Assembly: GCA_012861695.1 (NCBI GenBank)
Contig: JAAOOA010000598.1
Span: 1 to 64,000 of the forward strand
DNA: 64,000 nucleotides
Direction: 5' to 3'
DNA from: Trematomus loennbergii
Lineage: Eukaryota; Chordata; Actinopteri; Perciformes; Nototheniidae
Of the stretch, positions 12,001-24,000 are shown piece by piece. A program made the position numbers and the translations under genes. Numbering within the stretch: position 1 is the stretch's first letter; each line of letters begins with the position of its first letter. The notes under the pieces were generated by a model. It ran no database searches and was not told the origin of the DNA. It worked only from the letters and a program-made list of their open reading frames with translations.

Positions 12001-15000
12001 ACCATCAGTGGGGCCCCTCGACCTAGCTTTCATCACCATCAGTGGGGCCCCTCGACCTAGCTTTCATCACCATCAGTGGGGCCCCTCGACCTAGCTTTCA
12101 TCACCATCAGTGGGGCCCCTCGACCTAGCTTTCATCACCATCAGTGGGGCCCCTCGAACTAGCTTTCATCACCATCAGTGGGGCCCCTCGAACTAGCTTT
12201 CATCACCATCAGTGGGGCCCCCGACCTAGCTTTCATCACCATCAGTGGGGCCCTCGAACTAGCTTTCATCACCATCAGTGGGGCCCCTCGAACTAGCTTT
12301 CATCACCATCAGTGGGGCCCCTCGACCTAGCTTTCATCACCATCAGTGGGGCCCCTCGACCTAGCTTTCATCACCATCAGTGGGGCCCCTCGACCTAGCT
12401 TTCATCACCATCAGTGGGGCCCTCGACCTAGCTTCATCACCATCAGTGGCGTCCCAACACACTCTTTCCCCCCCCCCCACACACACAGAGCGGAGCAAGG
12501 CAACAAAACTTAAAGGGGACCTATCATGCAAAATGCACTTGTGTACGTCTTTTCTACATGAATATGTGTCCCCGGTGTTCCAGGGAACTCACCAAGTGTC
12601 AGAAAACACAACCCTCTCTATTTTCCTCCATACCCAAATCTCTAAAAAAGGGGCTGCAACGGATCTGATAAAAACTGATCCAGATTTGAACACTGTCCTG
12701 ACGTCAGGACGGTGGCGCTACGGCTATTGGGCCAACTCCACCAATCAGGAGGAGACAGCCACGGCCATTGCCGTTCGAAAGCGCTGGAGACGCTGAGTAC
12801 ATATGCCAGGCCTGTAGGTGGTGCTGTTCTCACTGAATCAGCCCTTGCTGATCAGAGCTAACATTTTTCAAATTGAGCAAAATGAGGCATGGCTCAAATG
12901 CATGATCTGTTTGGTATTTTGAAAAAAAAAAAAGTAGGTATGGTCCTACACTATATTATTCAAATATAGCATGATAGGTCCACTTTAAGATAAGAAGCAG
13001 CATTTTACGGCACGCTATGCATGGTCCGCCTTGAGGGGGTTTCCCGACATGTCACTGCAGTGAATTAAAGGGTGTTTCATGTTGTCGTTGCTGTGGACCT
13101 TAATACCTTGAGAAATGCTGTTTAATACTTTTTAAGACCGCGCGGACACCCTAAGCTGGCCACGTGGTGCAGAGACAACAATCTGTTCCTCAATGTGGAG
13201 AAAAAAGGAGATAGTTGTCGACTTCAGGAGAACCTCAACCCAACACCCCACCCCATCAGGGTGCTGCTGTGGAGCAGGTGAGCAGCACAGGAGGACCTCT
13301 CCTGGAGCAACAACACCACGACAATCACCAAGAACGCCTCCCTCAGTGATCACTATGTCTCTTATTGTGAAAGTCTCCCCTCAGTGATCACTGTGTCTCT
13401 TATTGTGAAAGTCTCCCTCAGTGATCACTGTGTCTTATTGTGAAAGTCTCCCCTCAGTGATCACTGTGTCTCTTATTGTGAAAGTCTCCCCTCAGTGATC
13501 ACTATGTCTCTTATTGTGAAAGTCTCCCCTCAGTGATCACTATGTCTCTTATTGTGAAAGTCTCCCCTCAGTGATCACTGTGTCTCTTATTGTGAAAGTC
13601 TCCCCTCAGTGATCACTGTGTCTCTTATTGTGAAAGTCTCCCCTCAGTGATCACTGTGTCTCTTATTGTGAAAGTCTCCCCTCAGTGATCACTGTGTCTC
13701 TTTGTGAAAGTCTCCCCTCAGTGATCACTGTGTCTCTTATTGTGAAAGTCCCCTCAGTGATCACTGTGTCTCTTATTGTGAAAGTCTCCCCTCAGTGATC
13801 ACTATGTCTCTTATGTGAAAGTCTCCCCTCAGTGATCACTATGTCTCTTATTGTGAAAGTCTCCCCTCAGTGATCACTGTCTCTTATTGTGAAAGTCTCC
13901 CTCAGTGATCGTTATATGTCTAAGTGATTATTATAGGACTCTTATTGTGAAAGGTTACCTGCTCGGGCCTCGGGACCCGGACCTGGATCTGGGTCTGGCT
14001 CGTGGTCTGGACCCTGACTGCGACTTGGACCTGGACCTGGACTTTGACCTAGACCTGGACCTGGGTCTGGCTCTAGACCTGGAGGGAGACCTGGACCTGG
14101 GTCTGAGAGAGAAAAAGAGAAACAGATTATGAGCCCCTGTGGTTCTGGATCTGAGGGGTCAGAGACAGGAAGTGGACCATGAGCCCCCTGTGGTTCTGGA
14201 TCCTGAGGGTTCAGGGACAGGAAGTGGACAATGAGCCCCTGTGGTTCTGGATCCTGAGGGTTCAGGGACAGGAAGTGGACCATGAGCCCCCTGTGGTTCT
14301 GGATCCTGAGGGGTCAGGGACAGGAAGTGGACTCACCTGGCTCTCTGTGGCGCTGTGTTGGATCTGGACCTTCTGGGGAGGCTGAGCGAGAGCCTCGTGG
14401 GAGACGGACCTGAGACAGGAGGCAGAGGACAGGTGAGTTACAGGTGAGTCAAGGACAGGTGAGTTACAGGTGGTAAAGGACTTTCACACCAAGTACTTTG
14501 CCGTACTTTGTCCCTGGAACTTTCTAGTAGATCGCGTTCACACCGGAATAAGTCCCTGGGGAGGATTAGGCAAATGAGCCGCTGACGTCACTTCTTCTTC
14601 TGCTTTGGGTTTACTGGCAGGCCGCAAACCACTTCACGGCGTATACTGCCACCCGGAGTCCCCGAGCCCCCCGGAGTTGGGGCTCCCAGCAGCTCTACTG
14701 AAGCCTTCAGAGTAAATCGCCAGAACGCCGACCCTCCTCATCTCCACCGCTCCCATGTTTTATTTTGTGTTGCCATAAGTTAGTCTCTCTCCGTTGGTGC
14801 GCTGGGCTAATGCTAATGCTAATAATGCTAATTCCAGCAATTAAAATGGCAGCTTCACAAACCTTTTCAGAGTTTTACGGGGCGTGGTTTGCAATCCGCC
14901 CAGCCAATCAGAAATGGGAACCTTTTTCTCCCCATGAAAGAACCTGCTCTCTAGCAGGGACTGAAAGGGGTGGAAAGGTTCTCATGAACTAGGTTCTAGT

Positions 15001-18000
15001 TCCAGATCTTTTTGGTGTGAACGCAAAATTTCAAGAACTATCTGAACTATACTGGGAAAAGTACTCCGGTGGGAAAGCGCCTAAGGACAGGTGAGTCAAG
15101 GACAGGTGAGTCAAGGACAGGTGAGTCAAGGACAGGTGAGTCAAGGACAGGTGAGTCAAGGACAGGTGATTAAAGGTGAGTCAAGGACAGGTGAGTCAAG
15201 GACAGGTGAGTCAAGGTGAGTCAAGGACAGGTGATTAAAGGTGAGTCAAGGACAGGTGAGTCAAGGACAGGTGATTAAAGGTGAGTCAAGGACAGGTGAG
15301 TCACGGACAGGTGAGTCACGGACAGGTGAGTCACGGACAGGTGAGTCAAGGACAGGGAGTCAAGGACAGGTGAGTCAAGGACAGGTGAGTCAGGACAGGT
15401 GAGTCACGGACAGGTGAGTCAAGGACAGGTGAGTCAAGGACAGGTGAGTCAAGGACAGGTGAGTCAAGGACAGGTGAGTCAAGGACAGGTGAGTTACGGA
15501 CAGGTGAGTCAAGGACAGGTGAGTCAAGGTGAGTCAAGGACAGGTGAGTCAAGGACAGGTGAGTCAAGGACAGGTGAGTTACGGACAGGTGAGTCAAGGA
15601 CAGGTGAGTCAAGGACAGGTGAGTCAAGGTGAGTCAAGGACAGGTGAGTCAAGGACAGGTGATTAAAGGTGAGTCAAGGACAGGTGAGTCAAGGACAGGT
15701 GAGTCACGGACAGGTGAGTCACGGACAGGTGATTAAAGGTGAGTCACGGACAGGTGATTAAAGGTGAGTCACGGACAGGTGAGTCAAGGACAGGTGAGTC
15801 AAGGACAGGTGAGTCACGGACAGGTGAGTCAAGGACAGGTGAGTCAAGGACAGGTGAGTCAAGGACAGGTGAGTCAAGACAGGTGAGTCAAGGTGAGTCA
15901 AGGACAGGTGAGTCAAGGTGAGTCAAGGACAGGTGAGTCACGGACAGGTGAGTCAAGGACAGGTGAGTCACGGACAGGTGAGTCAAGGACAGGTGAGTCA
16001 AGGTGAGTCAAGGACAGGTGAGTCAAGGACAGGTGAGTCAAGGACAGGTGATTAAAGGTGAGTCAAGGACAGGTGATTAAAGGTGAGTCAAGGACAGGTG
16101 AGTCAAGGACAAGTGAGTCACGGACAGGTGAGTCACGGACAGGTGAGTCACGGACAGGTGAGTCAAGTGAGTCAAGGACAGGTGAGAAGGACAGGTGAGT
16201 CACGAACAGGTGAGTCAAGGACAGGTGAGTCACGGACAGGTGAGTCAAGGACAGGTGAGTCAAGGACAGGTGAGTCAAGGTGAGTCAAGGACAGGTGAGT
16301 CAAGGACAGGTGAGTTACGGACAGGTGAGTCAAGGACAGGTGAGTCAAGGACAGGTGATTAAAGGTGAGTCAAGGACAGGTGAGTCAAGGACAGGTGAGT
16401 CAAGGTGAGTCAAGGACAGGTGAGTTAAAGGTGAGTCAAGGACAGGTGAGTCAAGGACAGGTGATTAAAGGTGAGTCAAGGACAGGTGAGTCACGGACAG
16501 GTGAGTCACGGACAGGTGAGTCAACGGACAGGTGAGTCACGGACAGGTGAGTCACGGACAGGTGAGTCAAGGACAGGTGAGTCAAGGACAGGTGAGTCAA
16601 GGACAGGTGAGTCAGGACAGGTGAGTCAGGACAGGTGAGTCAAGGACAGGTGAGTCAAGGACAGGTGAGTCAAGGACAGGTGAGTCAAGGACAGGTGAGT
16701 TACGGACAGGTGAGTCAAGGACAGGTGAGTCAAGGTGAGTCAAGGACAGGTGAGTCAAGGACAGGTGAGTCAAGGACAGGTGAGTACGGACAGGTGAGTC
16801 AAGGACAGGTGAGTCAAGGACAGGTGAGTCAAGGACAGGTGAGTCAAGGTGAGTCAAGGACAGGTGAGTCAAGGACAGGTGATTAAAGGTGAGTCAAGGA
16901 CAGGTGAGTCAAGGACAGGTGAGTCACGGACAGGTGAGTCAGGACAGGTGATTAAAGGTGAGTCACGGACAGGTGATTAAAGGTGAGTCACGGACAGGTG
17001 AGTCAAGGACAGGTGAGTCAAGGACAGGTGAGTCACGGACAGGTGAGTCAAGGGACAGGTGAGTCAAGGACAGGTGAGTCAAGGTGAGTCAAGGACAGGT
17101 GAGTCAAGGACAGGTGAGTCAAGGTGAGTCAAGGACAGGTGAGTCAAGGTGAGTCAAGGAAGGTGATCACGGACAGGTGAGTCAAGGACAGGTGAGTCAC
17201 GGACAGGTGAGTCAAGGACAGGTGAGTCAAGGTGAGTCAAGGACAGGTGAGTCAAGGACAGGTGAGTCAAGGACAGGTGATTAAAGGTGAGTCAAGGACA
17301 GGTGATTAAAGGTGAGTCAAGGACAGGTGAGTCAAGGACAAGTGAGTCAACGGACAGGTGAGTCACGGACAGGTGAGTCACGGACAGGGGAGTCAGGTGA
17401 GTCAAGGACAGGTGAGTCAAGGACAGGTGAGTCACGAAACAGGTGAGTCAAGGACAGGTGAGTCACGGACAGGTGAGTCAAGGACAGGTGAGTCAAGGAC
17501 AGGTGAGTCAAGGTGAGTCAAGGCCAGGTGAGTCAAGGACAGGTGAGTTACGGACAGGTGTGTCAAGGACAGGTGAGTCAAGGACAGGTGATTAAAGGTG
17601 AGTCAAGGACAGGTGAGTCAAGGACAGGTGAGTCAAGGACAGGTGAGTCACGGACAGGTGAGTCCACGGACAGGTGAGTCACGGACAGGTGATTAAAGGT
17701 GAGTCACGGACAGGTGAGTCACGGACAGGTGAGTCAAGGAAAGGTGAGTCAAGGACAGGTGAGTCAAGGTGAGTCAAGGACAGGTGAGTCACGGACAGGT
17801 GAGTCAAGGACAGGTGAGTCAAGGACAGGTGATAAAGGTGAGTCAAGGACAGGTGAGTCAAGGACAGGTGAGTCAAGGTGAGTCAAGGACAGGTGAGTCA
17901 AGGACAGGTGAGTCAAGGACAGGTGAGTCAAGGACAGGTGAGTCAAGGTGAGTCAAGGACAGGTGATTAAAGGTGAGTCAAGGACAGGTGAGTCACGGAC

Positions 18001-21000
18001 AGGTGAGTCAAGGTGAGTCAAGGACAGGTGAGTCACGGACAGGTGAGTCAAGGACAGGTGAGTCAAGGACAGATGAGTCAAGGACAGATGAGTCAAGGAC
18101 AGGTGAGTCAAGGACAGGTGAGTCAAGGACAGGTAGTCACGGACAGGTGAGTCACGGACAGGTGAGTCACGGACAGGTGAGTCACGGACAGGTGAGTCAC
18201 GGACAGGTGAGTCAAGGACAGTGAGTCAAGGAAGGTGATTAAAGGTGAGTCAAGACAGGTGAGTCAAGGACAGGTGAGTCAAGGGACAGGTGAGTCAAGG
18301 ACAGGTGAGTCACGGACAGGTGAGTCACGGACAGGTGAGTCACGGACAGGTGAGTCACGGACAGGTGAGTCAAGGACAGGTGAGTCAAGGTGTCTCTTGG
18401 CTGAACACGCAGCAGGTGATTGGCTGAACACACAGCGAGGCTCTGACTCACCTCCCCCTCCTCGGCTCCTGCTCCTGGAGTGACGCCTTCCTCGAGACCT
18501 GGAGCGAGACCTGGACCTGCAGGAGACCAGAGACCATCAGGACCACAGAGACACACATCAGGACCACAGAGACACACACATAGGACCACAGAGACACACA
18601 CATCAGGACCACAGAGACACACATCACGACCACAGAGACACACACATCAGGACCACAGAGACACACACATCAGGACCACAGAGACACACACATCAGGACC
18701 ACAGAGACACACATCAGGACCACACACACACATCAGGACCACAGAGACACACATCAGGACCACAGAGACACACACATCAGGACCACAGAGACAACATCAG
18801 GACCACAGAGACACACACACTACTCTCTCACCTTTCACACACCCTCTCACGTACACCTCACACACACTACTCTCTCTCACCTTTCACACACCTCTCTCAC
18901 GTACACCTCACACACACTACTCTCACCTTTCACACACACTACTCTCTCACCTTTCACACACCTCTCTCACGTACACCTCACACACACTACTCTCTCACCC
19001 TTTCACACCACCTACTCTCTCCCTTTCACACACCTCTCTCACGTACACCTCACACACACCTCTCACCGTACACCTCTCACACACACCTCTCTCACGTACA
19101 CCTCACACGTACACCTCACACACACCTCTCTCACGTACACCTCTCACCGTACACCTCACACACACCTCTCTCACGTACACCTCACACACACCCTCACCGT
19201 ACACCTCACACACACCTCTCTCACGTACACCTCACCACACTACTCTCTCACGTACACCTCACACACACCTCTCTCACGTACACCTCACACACACCTCTCA
19301 CCGTACACCTCACACACACCTCTCTCACGTACACACTCACACACACACTCTCTCACGTACACCTCACACACACCTCTCACCGTACACCTCACACACACCT
19401 CTCTCACGTACACCTCACACACCTCTCTCACGTACACCTCACACACACCTCTCTCACGTTACACCTCACGTACACCTCACACACCCTCACACACACCTCT
19501 CTCACGTACACCTCACACACACCTCTCTCACGTACACCTCACACACACTACTCTCTCACGTACACCTCACACGTACACCTCACACACACTACTCTCTCAC
19601 CTCACACTCTCACGTACACCTCACACACACACCTCTCTCACGTACACCTCACACACACACCTCTCTCACGTACACCTCACACACACTACTCTCTCACACA
19701 CCTCTCTCACGTACACCTCACACGTACACCTCACACACACTACTCTCACACACACCTCTCTCACGTACACCTCACACGTACACCTCACACACACTACTCT
19801 CACACACCTCTCTCACGTACACCTCACACACACTACTCTCACACACACCTCTCTCACGTACACCTCACACGTACACCTCACACACACTACTCTCACACAC
19901 ACCTCTCTCACGTACACCTCACACGTACACCTCACACACACTACTCTCTCACACACCTCTCACACGTACACCTCACACGTACACCTCACACACACCTCTC
20001 TCACGTACACCTCACACACACCTCTCACCGTACACCTCACACACACCTCTCTCACGTACACCTCACACACACTACTCTCTCACACCCTCTCACACGTACA
20101 CCTCACACACACCTCTCTCACGTACACCTCACACACACTACTCTCTAACACACTCTCACGTACACCTCACACACACCTCTCACACGTACACCTCACACAC
20201 ACCTCTCTCACGTACACCTCACACACACCTCTCTCACGTACACCTCACACACACCTCTCTCACGTACACCTCACACACACTCTCTCACGTACACGTCACA
20301 CACACACTCTCTCTCACCTCACACACACTACTCTCTCACGTACACTCACACACACCTCTCTCACCTCACACACACCTCTCTCACGTACACCTCACACCAC
20401 CTCTCTCACGTACACCTCACACAACACTACTCTCTCACCTCACACACACTCTCTCACGTACACCTCAACACACCTCTCTCACGTACACCTCACACACACC
20501 TCTCTCACGTACACCTCACACACACTACTCTCTCACCTCACACACACACCTCTCTCACGTACAACCTCACACACACCTCTCTCACGTACACCTCACACAC
20601 ACCTCTCTCACGTACACCTCACACACACCTCTCTCACGTACACCTCACACACACCTCTCTCACGTACACCTCACACACACCTCTCTCACGTACACCTCAC
20701 ACACACTACTCTCTCACCTCACACACCACTACTCTCTCACCTCTCTCACACTACTCTCTCACCTCTCCACACTACTCTCTCACCTCTCTCACGTACACCT
20801 CACACACACCTCTCTCACGTACACCTCACACACACCTCTCTCACGTACACCTCACACACACTACTCTCTCACCTCACACACACTACTCTCTCACCTCACA
20901 CACACTACTCTCTCACCTCTCTCACACTACTCTCTCACCTCTCTCACACTACTCTCTCACCTCTCTCACGTACACCTCACACACACCTCTCTCACGTACA

Positions 21001-24000
21001 CCTCACACACACTACTCTCTCACCTCACACACACTACTCTCTCACCTCTCTCACACTACTCTCTCACCTCTCTCACGTACACCTCACACCTCTTCTCCAC
21101 CTCTCACACACCTCACACACACTACTCTCTCACGTACACCTCACACACTACTCTCTCACGTACACCTCACACACTACTCTCTCACCTTTCCACACCTCAC
21201 ACACACTACTCTCTCACGTACACCTCACACACACTACTCTCTCACACACTCTCTCACGTACACCTCACACACTACTCTCTCACCTCTCACACACCTCACA
21301 CACACTACTCTCTCACGTACACCTCACACACTACTCTCTCACCTCTCACACACCTCACACACACTACTCTCTCACGTACACCTCACACACTACTCTCTCA
21401 CCTTTCACACACCTCTCACCGTACACCTCACACACACACTACTCTCTCACCGTACACTCACACACACTACTCTCACCTCACACACCCCTCACCTCACACA
21501 CACTACTCTCACCTTTCACACACCTCTCTCACGTACACCTCACCTCACACCCCTCTCTCCCCTCACCTCACACACCTCTCTCACCTCACACCCCTCACCT
21601 CACACCCCTCTCTCCCCTCACCTCACACCCCTCTCTCCCCTCACCTCACACCCTCTCTCACCTCACACCCCTCACCTCACACCCTCTCTCCCCTCACCTC
21701 ACACCCCTCTCTCCCCTCACCTCACACACCTCTCTCACCTCACACCCTCACCTCACACCCCTCTCTCCCCTCACCTCACACCCCTCTCTCCCCTCACCTC
21801 ACACACCTCTCACCTCACACCCTCACCTCACACACCTCTCTCACCTCACCTCACCCACCTCTCTCCCCTCACCTCTCTCCCCTCACCTCACACCCTCACC
21901 TCACACCCCTCTCTCACACACAATGTTTCCAGGTGTAGTTACCTGCTCCTCCCGCTGCGGCGGCCGCGTCGCCGGCAGTCGTACGCGTAGTGGCCCTTCT
22001 CTCCACACTCGTAGCATTTGTCGGTCGGGTCGAAGGGCCGCCGGCTGGAGGAGCGGTCGTACCGTGAGCGCCGAGGACTTCCTGACGACAACTCCACCCT
22101 CACCCGACGCCACACAGCTGCCTGAGGAGCCAATCAGAACATCACATCAAACGGTCTACTATGTCTACTGTCAGGATCAATCACCACGTGGTCTACTGTC
22201 AGGATCAATCACAACGTGGTCTACTGTCAGGATCATCACCACGTGGTCTACTGTCAGGATCAATCACCACGTGGTCTACTGTCAGCATCAATCACCACGT
22301 GGTCTACTGTCCAGATCATCACCACGTGGTCTACTGTCAGGATCAATCACCACGTGGTCTACTGTCAGGATCAATCACCACGTGGTCTACTGTCAGCATC
22401 AATCACCACGTGTCTACTGTCAGCATCAATCACCACGTGGTCTACTGATGGTCTACTGTCAGGATCAATCACCACGTGGTCTACAGTCAGGATCAATCAC
22501 CACGTGGTCTACTGATGGTCTACTGTCAGGATCAATCACCACTGGTCTACAGTCAGGATCAATCACCACGTGGTCTACTGTCAGCATCAATCACCACGTG
22601 GTCTACTGTCAGCATCAATCACCACGTGGTCTACTGATGGTCTACTGTCAGGATCAATCACCACGTGGTCTACAGTCAGGATCAATCACCACGTGGTCTA
22701 CTGTCAGCATCAATCACCACGTGGTCTACTGTCAGCATCAATCACCACGTGGTCTACTGTCAGCATCAATCACCACGTGGTCTACTGATGGTCTACTGTC
22801 AGGATCAATCACCACGTGGTCTACAGTCAGGATCAATCACCACGTGGTCTACAGTCAGGATCAATCACCACGTGTCTACTGTCGGATCAATCACCACGTG
22901 GTCTACAGTCCAGGATCAATCACCACGTGGGTCTACTGTCAGGATCAATCACCACGTGGTCTACTGTCCAGGATCAATCACCACGTGGTCTACTGATGGT
23001 CTACAGTCAGGATCAATCACCACGTGGTCTGCTGTCAGGATCAATCACCACGTGGTCTACTGATGGTCTACTGTCAGGATCAATCACCACGTGGTCTACA
23101 CATCAGGATCAATCACCACGTGGTCTACTGTCAGCATCAATCACCACGTGGTCTACTGTCAAGATCAATCACCACGTGGTCTACTGTCAGGATCAATCAC
23201 CACGTGGTCTACTGTCAGGATCAATCACCACGTGGTCTACTGTCAGGATCAATCACCACGTGATCTACTGTCAGGATCAATCACCACGTGGTCTACTGTC
23301 AGCATCAATCACCACGTGGTCTACTGTCAGGATCAATCACCACGTGGTCTACTGTCAGGATCAATCACCACGTGGTCTACTGTCAGGATCAATCACCACG
23401 TGGTCTACTGTCAGGATCAATCACCACGTGGTCTACTGTCAGGATCAATCACCACATGGTCTACAGTCAGAGTGTGTAGTAAGTAGTGTGTGCAGGTGTG
23501 TGTGTGCAGGTGCAGGTGGGTGTGTGTGCAGGTGTGTGTGTGTGTGTGTGTGCAGGTGTGTGTGTGTGTGCAGGTGTGTGTGTGTGTGCAGGTGTGTGTG
23601 TGTGTGCAGGTGTGTGTGTGTGCAGGTGTGTGTGTGTGTGTGCAGGTGTGTGTGTGTGTGCAGGTGTGTGTGTGTGTGTGTGTGTGCAGGTGTGTGTGTG
23701 CAGGTGTGTGTGTGTGTGTTGAACCTACTTTCCATCCAGCTCTCTGACGGCATCGTCGGCATCTCTTGGATCTTCGAACTCGACGAAGGCGAAGCCTGGA
23801 GGGTTCCTGGCGATCCAGACGGTCCTGAGGGGTCCATAGAACCCAAAGGCTCGTTCCAGCTCACTCTTTCCGGCCCCCGAGCCCAGGTTCCCCACGTACA
23901 CCTTCATCTCTGAGGAACCACATCATTCAGAGTCAGCAGCCTTTCACTCAGAACATACCAGACCCTTCATCTCTGAGGAACCACATCACTCAGAACATAC

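Larger units (their letters stand above)
11654..13153. mobile_element. Non-autonomous hAT-like element inserted in the LINE fragment
   Basis: It begins CAGGGTATATGCAGGAATCC and ends with the inverse of TTAGGGTGTCCGCGCGG. Both ends carry TTTTAAGACC-type subterminal sequence, a feature of fish hAT-like elements. AGCTGG flanks both sides (target duplication, six matching bases seen). It separates LINE homology ending at 11653 from LINE homology starting at 13154. It holds a 34-bp minisatellite and a TTAA MITE. Confidence 0.6.

Noticed and set aside
18480..21938. 1152-codon plus-strand open frame (Thr/His/Ser/Leu/Pro-rich)
   Set aside because: It is a translation of the intron 3 minisatellite, whose unit has no stop in this frame. 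The composition is pure repeat, with frameshifting indels that never meet a stop. It lies antisense to srsf7 between two of its exons.
21923..23913. Plus-strand frames of 357-365 codons
   Set aside because: These are antisense translation of srsf7 exons 2-3 and of the 28-bp and GT repeats.
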